Source: Acanthamoeba castellanii str. Neff
Lineage: Eukaryota > Discosea > Longamoebia > Acanthamoebidae
Direction of reading: 5' to 3'
Length of the DNA: 64,000 bases
Assembly (NCBI RefSeq): GCF_000313135.1
Contig: NW_004457702.1
Coordinates: 186,001-250,000, forward strand
Shown: piece after piece, positions 18,599-28,485 of the stretch
How the letters are laid out: every line of letters starts with the position of its first letter
How positions within the stretch are numbered: position 1 is the stretch's first letter
Made by a program: the position numbers and the translations under genes
The notes under the pieces: model-generated
Databases searched by the model: none
Told to the model about the DNA's origin: nothing
Seen by the model: only the letters and a program-made list of their open reading frames with translations

Positions 18599-20173
18599 TC
18601 AGGCGCCTTTCTCTTCTTTCTTCTTCTTCGTGTCTGTCTTCTCCTTCTTCTCTTTCTTCTTTTCCTTTCTCTTCTTCTTCGTCTCCTTCGTCTTAGTCTT
18701 CTCCTTCGCCTTTGTCTTCTCCGCTGTCTCTCCGTCCTTCTCATGAGGAAGAGCAGCTGCCTGCAGAGCGGCATTGCTCTCGGCGTGAGTGGTGAGGATC
18801 CGCTTCCACCACGTACGCTTGGCCTCGACCGACGGATGGTCCACGATCTTGAAGGTGAACGGCCCCTCATGCAGTGTTCTGTGCGAGACGATGACGTCAG
18901 AGTAGAGCAGAGCAGAGCCAAGCAAAGCGAGCATGCGTGAGTGTGAAGCCCGGAGTGGTACTGTCGATGAAGCTTCCAGTTGAATAGCGCCGAGTCGGTG
19001 TATTCGTCAAACGGATTGAGCTCGACGATGGTCACCGGCAGTAGTTCGCCCTCGGCCAGGTCTCCGCGGTGCGGAAGCACTGTGAAATCGATCACGTAGC
19101 TGTCGTAGGGCGGCTTCCCTTTCACCTGATGAACACAGTTGGCAAGACTGAGACGGAAGGGAGATGTACAATGGAGGGTTCGACACTACGTGCCTCGTTC
19201 TCCCAGTAGTGCTGGACGCTGGCGGCGATGAGGTCCTTCCGCTGGGCCACGACATCAAAGTAGCAGTCGTAGTAGTACTGCGAGAGGGCCGTGAACTGGT
19301 TGTTGCACACGAACCCGCGAAGCTCGTAGGCGATGTCAAAGTCCACCCACTGTCGGATGACGAGCTTGAGCTCCCACAGCTTGTCCTGGTAGTTGAGCCT
19401 GATCTGCACGTCCTCCAGCGTGCGGAAGCTGAGGCGTGCGGTCCAGAAGAACCGTCAGTTGGGGCGCGATGGTGATTGATCAAGCTCTGCTAGCGAGTCA
19501 CTAACCTGATGAGCAGGAGCTTCAGCGCTTCACGACCGCTCTTGACCTTGAGCGAACCCATCATTGCACGGTAAACGGCGGGCAGGCCTACAGCGTTGCT
19601 AGACAGTTCAAGAGCTCCTCCTCCTTTCGCTTCAGGCAGCTCCAGGAACTTGTAGATGCGTCCGCGCTCTGTCGCGGCGTCCTTCGGGCTCCGGTCGGAG
19701 AGCTTCACGAACGCACCACCGCCTTCCTGTGTACATCTGCACTGTTATTGAAGGTTGCTGATGGCTGCAGTCAGTGCTAGCCGGACGGAACCTTCACATA
19801 TTGCTCGATGATGGGGTTCATTCGCTGCTCGAGGCCCATCAGAAGCGGACAATCGTCATAGTCGGGTATATCCTGGCGTCGGGGGCCACCGATGCAGAGA
19901 GCGCGGCATCGTTGACCAGACTGGCCAACAGCCTCTCCTGGTACGCCACACACGCTCTAGCCTCCTCTACGCTTACCCTGGGTTGCGCCACCCAAACCCC
20001 TTCTGCCTGAGCCACAACCCACGCCAGCGGGGCTCGGCCAAGCTGCGGGGGGGGGCGTACGAGAGAAAGCTCGACGGGAAGGTAAGCTCCTGTAGTGGCT
20101 CGTACCACACATGCACGGAGAACGAGTTCCAGTACCGCAGCTCCTCCTCCCTCTTCGCATCCATCACAAACAT
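18599..20173 (-). CDS. CDC123/D123-family ATP-grasp protein
   Basis: Start at 20173 (MFVMDAKREEELRYWNSF) with another Met nine bases on. Matching features are an N-terminal YWNSFSVHVWYEPLQEL segment, the signature FVKLSDRSPKDAA, and AYELRGFVCNNQFTALSQYY followed by CYFD. The C-terminal part has VIDFTVLP and ELNPFDEYTDSALF, where the acidic residues bind Mg-ATP in this fold. CDC123 proteins help assemble translation factor eIF2; this one has the SPKD variant seen in a D123-like branch, so that role is only inferred. It ends in a very Lys/Glu-rich tail. Near 19890-19850 the reading frame changes; a 47-bp intron starting GTCAAC would repair it, but its donor is weak. Confidence 0.72.
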
Positions 20174-20414
20174 AACCAACCAAGCCAGCTTGCTTCAGTG
20201 CACATCTCCATTGTCCAACAGGATTGTCGCTCTGATATCATTCTTTGATTTATAATACCAAAATATAGCGCATGTTTCGCATTCTTCATCATTTCCTTTT
20301 CTGGCATGAATTGCCGGCGCAAGAGCAAGGGGAAATCATTTTCTTTTGACCAGAGACGAGGAAGAGCCGTTTGGCCACGGGCTGAGGGGCAACGCGTAGG
20401 ACAAGGGCACCGCG

Positions 20415-22016
20415 ATGAAGCAGAAGAGGAAATCGCAAGGGAGGGGCGGGGTGGCTGCGAAGGTCCGTGTGGAGGGTGCCTCGTCTTCAACAACAGTAAG
20501 TCGGGCGGCCGAGGCTCTAGGGCGCAAGAGACGAGGCAAAGCGGCCAAGGCGAACAGGAAGACAGGCACGTCGCAGGCTAGCTCCAAGGCAGGCTGCCGC
20601 AAGAAGAAGGTCAAGAAGCAGAGTACGTCAAGCACCGTCCCCGTCTCTGCCGCAACCGAGCCCGCACCGCATGAAGCCGCGAAAGCCAACTCTCAAGCAC
20701 CATGCCCGAGCAAAGCCTCGCCATCACGAGAGAAGCTGAGTTCACAAGCCGCTACGTTCTCTCCCTCGAAAGCCGTTCTTTCCCCATCGCGAGCTGCTCT
20801 CCTCGCCTCGCCTTCGAAGGCAGCCACAAGCTCCCCTCGAACGCCTAGCAGGTCGCCCAGGGCAGTAGAGATGCGAGTAGCGCGAGCAAAGTGGAGCCCC
20901 ATCGTACGTTTGCCTTGCCTCGACTGTTAGCAGCTCGTTCTACGCTAACCGCCTCTTAGGAGGTGGCGGCGCTCAGGCATACGAAAAACGCCACAGAGCC
21001 TACCGACAAGTACTTCTGGTTCGAGGTCGCCAGCAAGGTGAGCCAAGACTGTGGCACCCACCGCACTGCACATGCTTGTGTTGAGAAGTATCATCAGCTC
21101 TGCACAAGTACGTGCTACCTCCTCCACTTCGGAGGTTCGAGTAGCGGCGCTAACAACTCTGCAGAAACCTCTGGCTGCGCAGACAGAAAACCACCTAGCA
21201 CGCAGCGGGAGAAGAAGAAGAGCAAACCCAAGGCCTTATCCTTAAGTCTCGAAGGTACGCGCATATGATATGATCGCTGCTACGGAGAGCTCTTTAACTT
21301 GGTCACGTTTGATTGAGCCCAACACCGTGGACAGACCTCAACTTCGGGACGAACAAACGCAAGAGAGTACTGCGGAGCATGGTGAAGAAGGTACAAGAGA
21401 ACTACGTAGACGATTACTTCGCCGACTCAGGCCCACCCGAAGACGATCTGATGCAGTCGTTCAGTTTCAGCGATGACGACGGTTTCGAGATAGAGGTACG
21501 CGGCATCTGTTCTGCAATCAGGGGGCTATCGCCGCTCTGTGTTCACCCATATGGACAGGGTCCGGTTGTCGAACTTGAATCACCTCCGTCATCAGCGCCC
21601 TCGAGTCCGGAGATCTTGCGACATGTGGACAGGTGCGGTCAGCTTAGTTTAAGACAGGTAGAAGGTCACTCACATGCGGTTACAGGGACGAGATCGATGG
21701 GTATATCACTCAGATCACAAAGAAGATCGCCAGGGGCAGGAGATCGAGGAGGAGCGATAACAAGCATAGTGAGGGCGACGACCTTGCACCGAAGAAGCAG
21801 CGCGCATCAGAGGAAGGTACCATTAACTCTGTCCCTGTCGGTCTCGTTGCTCTTCAGAACTGAGCTTCGCCGCCCCTTTTAGAATCAACAGACGGTGCTA
21901 AGGAGAAGACTGAAGTAGAGGAGTTGCCTTTACCCTGGGCGCTGGACAAGTCCCTGGAACTAGACAGCCAAGACGATGAAGAAGTCTCACTCTCTGAGGA
22001 CGAGAACGACCTCTAG
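20415..22016 (+). CDS. SANT-domain protein, short KNL2/M18BP1-type paralogue
   Basis: Exons as I join them: 20415-20903, 20960-21107, 21165-21254, 21335-21495, 21559-21632, 21686-21816, 21883-22016. The N-terminal 160 residues are basic and Ser/Pro-rich (repeats of SPSKA/SPSRA). A SANT domain follows (KWSPIEVAALRHTK to FWFEVASKVSQ to ACVEKYHQLC). Next comes DLNFGTNKRKRVLRSMVKK, VDDYF, and RDEIDGYISQITKK, and the acidic end LSEDENDL-stop. The same order and wording occurs at the C-terminus of the large KNL2-like gene at 34.1-35.1 kb, including intron positions and phases before and after the SANT domain. No SANTA domain or CENP-C-like motif is present; the gene begins 242 bp after the divergent CDC123-like start, leaving little room for more exons. 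Confidence 0.8.
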
Positions 22017-22087
22017 AGATCATAAGACTTTGTTGTACAGTTTCAGAAGAACATCGATGATCTTCTTGCTCAAGGTAAATGCCCCCT

Positions 22088-25000
22088 TCAGTCCTCTTCA
22101 CTGTCCTCAGCGCGGTCGTCTTCTCCTCCTTCGGCGGCCGCCTCATCCTCGACCAAGCGTCGCAGCCTTCCGAGAATGTCCCACTCGCCCTGGGCCATCT
22201 CGATGTCCAGCGCAGCCTTGATCTGGTCGAGATCCAGAAGGGACGCTCCGTGGTTGCCCTGCGCCAGAGCAAGGCCGAACTCGAGCGCCTTGCGTCGACT
22301 GAGCTTCTCCTTCGCCACCTGCCCATCCCACAAGTGAGCCTCCGCTGCGCGTGCGTGCGTGAGTTGAGAGCTTTTGGTACGTACGCGAAGCAGGGCGACG
22401 TAGTCGGGCGCATACTGGAGTGAGTAGGCGAGCCGGATCACCGCCTGGAAATTGGCCGCCTCCACCAGGCTCACCATCACCTGCGCTCCTTACGTCAGCA
22501 GGAACACAGCACACAACACACGACATGATCCTCAACGGAGAGATCATGGCGGTACCTTGTCGAAGACGTGCGCACGCATGTAGATATCAGCGGCGATGAG
22601 CGGCTGGTTGTACTGTGCAATCAGGTCGCCCAGCTCCTCCGTGCAGGTCAACTGTCATCGATCACCTCGTCACCAGGATCGCTTCGTGGTGTGTGCGTGT
22701 GCGGTCGTGCGTGTGCGTGTGCGTTGTCTATATATACGAACGTACTCTGCCAGTAGCTGCGCTGAAGGCAATGAGGTGGAGATGCTGGGAGCCGAGGGCG
22801 CGAACAATCGCCAGCGTTTCGTGCTCATTGAGTCGCTTCTGGCGCTTGAGCGCGAGCTGCAGGTAGGTCTCGAGCACGCCCGCCTCGCTCCTCCCGCTGA
22901 CCCTTCTCTTCACCTCCTGCGCCCACTTCGCGAGCCCTGTCTTGTTGGCGGTGCCGGCCTTCTCCGCTTCGTCGGCGTCCCAGAACCAGCCCACCACCTC
23001 CGCCGTCCGCACGTCCTCGTCCTGCAGGCGCGTGCGACACATCAACACATGCATCGCACACGTGTGCGCACACATACGACACGCGCACAGGCGGGCAATG
23101 GGGAACGCACGGCAGGGGAGTCCAATGCGGTGGTGATGGCCTCGGAGTACTTGCCCTCGAGGAGCAGCGTGCGAATGCGCTCCTTCCGCTGCTGAGCCCG
23201 TTGCGACGCGCCGATGGTGCCCTCCTTCTGCCGCTGCATCACCTCCCTGCACGCGTGGTTCATGGCTCTCTCAGAGTGTGTCGTGTGTCGTGTGTGTGTC
23301 GTGCGTGTCGTGTGTGTCAGTCGTACAGGAGCTGTCGGCATAGAAGGCTATCATCACTGTCGCCCTCGCGCTCTCGGTGGCGCAGCACGATCGACTTCAG
23401 CTCGTGTAGATCATCTGCACTTGAGGTGGTGTCATCAGCCGCCTCGGGCAGCTGGCGCTCATCATCATCGTCATCATCTTCTACAAAGTCGTCCTCGTCT
23501 TCGTCTTCGCCTTCGTCATCTTCGTCACTGTGCTCGGCAGGGATGTGGGCGGGTTTGGGCGGCGGCTTGCGTGGCTCGGGTGTCGGAGGGTCGATAAGCG
23601 ACTTGTGGAAGCAGGACCGCGAGACCGCGAACCGCACCAGCGCCTCTGACAGCACCGGCTTGTCCAAACCCGCTGTGTTGTGTCCCCCCTCAATCGCATG
23701 AGCAAATGAACCCGACACGACACACGCGGGAGTGGTACCGATGGGGAGGCCGAGAGCGACCACCCGCTGGAGAACGGTGTAGTAAAGATCGTCGTCCGGC
23801 TGCGTCTGGACACGCCCGTACAAGTCCTGCGACCCGCGCCCGCCACAACAATTAGAGGGTCAGTGCACAGCAGGTGGCGGTGTGGGGGGGGGGCGTTTTT
23901 ACGATTCGCAGGAAACCGCCGGCCACGAGCTCCGGCGCCAACTCGAACGTCTGCTCGACTGGCATGCCACCGAACGTGCGCCGTGTGAATGTGACGTCAG
24001 CTTTGCAGCGCGCGACACGGTCAGAAAAGAAGGGTGAGAAATAGAGTAAATGTACCAGCCGAGTTGTCGACGGGATAGACGGGCGAGGTGTAGTGCATGT
24101 CCTCCTTCTCCGGGCCGAAGCCCACCGACACCTGCAGGCTCTGCGGCCCGTACACCGGAATACTACGGCAAACCATGTAAAATCAATGAAAAACACACAC
24201 ACGACACGACACACGACACGCGACACGCGACACACACACACACACGACACGACACGCAGCTGCGATGTGGACGGGACGAACCCTTTCTGGTAGCCGGCAC
24301 GGTAGATGGTGATGCTCACCGAGTGCACGATGCAAATGGGCTGCACCAACCGGTAGACGAGGAATTCGCTGCTCTGATCGTCGGCCGACCCCTTCGACGA
24401 CCAGAACGTCTGCAGGCTCCTGCAGCAGCAGCAGCAGCAGCACCCACAACTCTTCGTGAGTCGCATCCATGACGCGGTGTGGTGCTTCCCTTCTCTGACT
24501 CACAAGTCTTGCGTGTGTCGTGTGTGTCGTGTGTGTCATGCGTGCGTGTGTCGTGTGTGTGTCGTGCGTGGTGTGGTGTGTTGTTAAGAGCGTGTGTGGT
24601 GTGTGTTGTTAAGTGCGCACGGGTTGAGGGTTTGGTGGATGCCCTGGGACGGGTGGTCGCTGGAGGATGCCCGCAGGCCCTGGCGCAGTAGCTTATACTC
24701 GAGGTGCCCCGTGCCCGCTCCCTTCATCGGGAACGTCGCTGCATAACACCGCACACGACACACACGACACACACGCACACGACACACAGGACACGCGGCT
24801 GGGTAAGTGAGCGGGAGGAGGGGAGGAGACTTGAGTGGATGCGCACAGAGTTCGCGGAAGAGGGGCTTCCACAGGGCGTTGTCGGCCGTCTTGAGGTTGC
24901 GCGTGAACAGCCGCGGCGCGTACCTCCTCCCCTTCTTCGTTGATGATGATGAACTCTCCAACGCAGCCTGGACTGCGGGTACCTCCCGGCACTTGGCTCG

Positions 25001-25275
25001 CCACACGCTCCCTGCACACCGCACACACCGCACACGTGTGGTGCACCATCAAACGCACAATAGATGAGGGAAAGAAAAAAAAAATAAGATGCAGGGATCT
25101 GCACGTGGCACAAACCATCGTCGGCAAGGCGAGCCCAGGCGGAGCACACGAGACGCACGCGCGCAAGTTCGTGCGGTGCATCGAGAAATGAAAACACGTG
25201 CACCCACACCCACTCGCCCCACGGCACCTCTCTCATCATCAATTCCTCCTCCATTCTGTCTCGCCTGCGCTCCAT
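22088..25275 (-). CDS. F-box protein of the At4g00755 type with helical C-terminus
   Basis: ATG at 25275 (MERRRDRMEEELMMREVPWG). An F-box lies near residues 20-60 (EWVWVHVFSFLDAPHELARV, then LVCSAWARLADD). The middle exons carry SLQTFWSSKGSADD, FLVYRLVQPICIVHSV and FPVYGPQSLQVSVG, which I recognise from plant F-box protein At4g00755 and relatives. An acidic linker (HSDEDDEGEDEDEDD, 23540-23460) follows, and then a helical-repeat region (LLLEGKYSEAITTALDSPA to LIAADIYMRAHVFDKVMVSL) ending EDDRAEDSEED-stop. F-box proteins select substrates for SCF ubiquitin ligases; the substrate is unknown. Introns at 23275-23325, 24195-24260, 24500-24605 and 24750-24800 are rich in CACACGA/TCGTGTG. Convergent with the SANT gene, 71 bp apart. 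Confidence 0.78.
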
Positions 25276-25438
25276 TTTTTGAACAATTTAACCATTTCTT
25301 ACATCTTTTCCTCTTCGTCTTCTTAGAAAAAGTTGAAGAAATTACCATTCTCGGTTTTTTCTTTCTAGCAATCAGGGAAAAGGGCAGAAAGTCAAAATAA
25401 AATACTGGACCACTAAAATGCACACCAGCCAGCGCAAC

Positions 25439-26549
25439 ATGGACACACTTGTGGCCTCCACGGTACCGCCAGGCCCCATAGCTCCCCCAATCGTGCAGCT
25501 CACATTCTTGGCCGCCGGGGCAGGACTCGGCATCGCGCAAGCGCCGGCTCTTCGAGTCCTACCCGGTCGACGACGCGGTGGTGGCCGCCACCCTCAGTGC
25601 CGGCTGGCCCGGGGCCAAGCTGGGCGCCCGGCTCAAGAGCTCGCAGAACGTGACCTACTCGGGCGAGCTCGCCAACGGCCAGGCACGTGCCCTTGTCGTG
25701 TATGCGGTGTCGTGTGGTCGTGTTAGACTGACGTTGGCTGCTCGCTCTGAGCAGAAGGTGATCGTGCGCGCCACGGCCACGCCGGGCTGTCTGCCGCGCG
25801 TCACGGACGAGCTGGCCTTCCTGCGCTACGTGGCGGCTGCCGGCGTGCGCGCGTGCGGCCCGATCGAGCCCGGCCTGTGCGTGAGCGGCGACGACGGCGC
25901 CGGCGACACGGTGGTAGTGGTGACCCGCTTTGCCGAGGGTGCGCCAGTCAACTTCGTCGCCTGGATCTGGGCCACCGACGCCGCGCTCGTCGCCGAACAG
26001 GGCCGGTGGCTGGGCCAGCTGCACGCCGCCTCGAAGCGCTTCGCGCGCGACCACGCCGACGTCGCCGCGCGCATCCAGATGTGGGACCAGGTCCACGACT
26101 CGATCCTCGCCGGCGCACAGAACAAGCCACCGATCGAGGAGACCGCGGCCGACGGGTTCGGCGTGATCCACGGCGACGTCAACCCGAGCAACTTCTACGT
26201 CGACGACCAGGGCCGGCTCGATGTGTTCGACTTTGACCAGACCCAGCGCGCGTGGTTCCTCTACGACCTGGCCCAGCCGATCTGGGCCGTGCGGATGGCC
26301 TCGCGCGGCGGCGTGCCGGGGCTCACCGGCGACAACGCGCCGCGGCTCGACGAGGCGGCCTTCACCGCGGCCCTGTGCCGGGGCTACGGCGAGCCCGTCG
26401 ACCGCGAGGCCCTCGAGGCCTGCGTGCTGCTGCGGCGCGAGATGTACGAGCGCTTCTGCCGGCGGGCCAAGGCCGAGGGCGACCTGCCGCCCGATATGGC
26501 CGCCTTCATCGAACACGTCGTCTCCGCTTTCGATGCCAACACGCTCTGA
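25439..26549 (+). CDS. APH-fold (phosphotransferase enzyme family) small-molecule kinase
   Basis: Most likely start is ATG 25439 (MDTLVAST); another in-frame ATG is at 25418. Removing 25463-25523 (GTACCG to GGGCAG, 61 bp) joins it in frame to DSASRKRRLFESYPVDDAVV. A 72-bp GC-AG intron (25683-25754) probably separates ANGQ from KVIVRATATPG, but the frame stays open through it. Catalytic motifs of the aminoglycoside/choline/homoserine kinase fold are intact: VIHGDVNPSNFYVD (catalytic Asp, Asn) and VFDFDQTQRAWFLYDLA (Mg-binding Asp). The protein kinase DFG is absent, as expected. Substrate unknown. Very GC-rich, with few introns compared with its neighbours, which could mean bacterial origin. 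Convergent with the F-box-Rho gene, 55 bp apart. Confidence 0.8.
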
Positions 26550-26604
26550 TGATGTCGATGATGGCGACGACGACATAAAGTATCGTGTTATCGTTGAAGA
26601 TTCA

Positions 26605-28068
26605 TCACTGGAGGAGACAGCTGCGCTGGCCGCGGTCGGCAAGGAGATCGAGGGGCTCGTAGACGGCGAAGTTGGCGGCCAGCGCCATGGTGGCGTCCAC
26701 GTTGTCGAACGTCTTGGCCGAACACTCGATGAAGGCCACGGCGCCCATCTCGAACGCCATCACCTGGGCCTGTTCGTGCGACACCACGCAACCCTGACGT
26801 TGTCGTACGTCGACGTTGTCGACATTGTGCTGCTCTTCTTCGCCGGCCGCTTCTTCGGCTACGGCCGCGCCACTGGCGTTGCTTTCCTCATTGATGACGC
26901 CATCGGAGACCAGGTCCTTCTTGCAGCCCACCAAAATGAACGGCTCGTTGGGGCAGTGGCGGCGCACCTCGGGCAGCCATCGCGACCTGAGATTCTGGAG
27001 GCTCTGCGGGTCTACGACAGAGTAGCACAAGAGAAAGATGTCGGCGCCGCCGTAGCCGAGCGGTCGCAGCTGGTCGTAGTCCGCAGACCCCGCTGATCAT
27101 TCGCAGATTGGGGGTGTTAAGAGTGTCCCTCGGCGCAGACCGTGGTGAGTGGGTGGGTGGACGAACCTGTGTCCCAAGGCACGACCACCACCTTCTTCCC
27201 TTGGTCGATGGCCACATCACGCTGGTTGAAGCTGATGCAGGTCGGCAGGTAGTCTGGCCCGCCGAATGCGCCGTCAATTATACGAACAACACTCAGCATC
27301 ACCACAGGTGCAGACCAGCAGCCTCCTTACCGCCAATGAATGTGTTCCACGACCAGGCGTAGAGCAGCGCTGTCTTGCCCACGCCGCTGTCGCCCACAGC
27401 GACCACCTTCGCCCCTGGCCCAGTGCGCTGGCCGTCGGCCCACACAACACAGACACACCCGGTTAGGCCGTAGCCATAAGAGAGAGAGAGAGAGAGTACA
27501 GAGAGGGAAGAGAGTGTAGTACTCGGAACCGAGGGCGGGCGGTGGTGGAGAGGCGTATTCGATTCTCCGCTGTGTAGCGCTCCCGGGCCTTGTTGAGCTT
27601 GTCGACCCTGTCCCGCTCCCACTCCAACGTGATCTTGATGGCCTCGATCACCTCCGCCCTGCACCATCCATGTGTGTGGTGTGCGTGGTGGTGTGTGCGT
27701 GGTCAACAATTGGGCGGTGTGGGTGCAGGAGCGTCCTTACCGAAGATCGATTGAGTTGATGGTGTCGGGCGGCCACACTTCGCAGCACGTCTCACGGTAG
27801 AACCCCTGCCAGAGCCTTGCAGGTCTGTTTAGTCCACGAATGCAAAAAATCAGATGCACAGATGATGGAAAGAGTACAAAGGATCGCTGGAAATGGCACG
27901 CCAGCTGCGGCAAACGCCACCTACGCGGCACAGATCGGCTGCATCAAGGTAGGCGAAGATGCGCCACCCCAGCTCGGGCGGCATAAGGTCCACAACCTCC
28001 TCTCGCTCTCGCTCTGCCGCAGTTTCTCCCTTTCCCTTCACTTCATCTCTCATGCTCTCCTTTTCCAT
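26605..28068 (-). CDS. F-box domain fused to a Rho-like small GTPase
   Basis: ATG at 28068. Exon 1 and 2 encode an F-box (LMPPELGWRIFAYLDAADL to VCRSWRAISSDPLPARLW). A third exon adds a charged helix (EVIEAIKITLEWERDRVDKL). Then come the GTPase motifs: P-loop GDSGVGKT, switch I DYLPTCIS, switch II WDTAGSADYDQLRPL, LVGCKKDL, and ECSAKT. It ends RSCLLQ-stop, a CaaX-type prenylation box. All joins keep phase (for example DTG|AG across the switch II intron). The total is about 360 residues against about 190 for a plain Rho. The glutamine normally at position 61 is Ser and position 12 is Ser. An acidic insert of about 35 residues lies between CKKD and CSAK. The protein could tie a membrane-anchored Rho module to an SCF ubiquitin ligase (inference). 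Confidence 0.8.
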
Positions 28069-28180
28069 CACTGCTGACTGCCCTACTCGCTACCAAGGTT
28101 GCTCTTGGCTCCTTTTTGTCGTTGAAAGCAGCCTTCAAAGAATACGTTGAAGGAAGGAGCTTCTCTTGTGCACGTCAGCA

Positions 28181-28207
28181 AACGTGGTTACAACACGTTA
28201 CAACGTG
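28181..28207. promoter_or_regulatory. Cluster of AACGTG/CACGTT half-sites in a divergent promoter
   Basis: Three half-sites lie within 27 bp: AACGTG (28181), CACGTT (28194) and AACGTG (28202). The first two form an inverted repeat with 7-bp spacing and the last two one with 2-bp spacing. The cluster is in the 417-bp spacer between the F-box-Rho and KNL2-like genes, which otherwise shows no gene. Function is inferred only from symmetry and place. Confidence 0.3.
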
Positions 28208-28485
28208 CTTATTGGCAGTTGGGGTGAAGAGCCACTTCTGCAGGAGACCTCTATCGCTTGCCGTGCTGCGCGTGCTGGTCCTTGCACCAGCTCTCAGCTC
28301 TTGTGGCCTTGCGTTCTTCGGCTGGCGTCGTTGAAAAACAAATCTAATGAATACGAAAAATGAAATCTAAGAGAAATAGTGAGGTATGTGAACTATGTCG
28401 CCGGTTGCGGCCGTTTGGCGGCAAAAGAAAAAGAGTGCACACAGAAAACAAAATCCAATTCCACAAGATTGAGTGAAGAAGACAG

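Noticed and set aside
24420..24445. CAG trinucleotide run as a mobile-element or expansion feature
   Set aside because: Only about seven units at an exon-intron border of the F-box gene; ordinary for this genome.
26221..27096. 291-codon plus-strand frame over the end of the APH-fold gene and antisense to the Rho gene
   Set aside because: The other frame and strand carry catalytic motifs; this one is Arg/Ala-rich without features.
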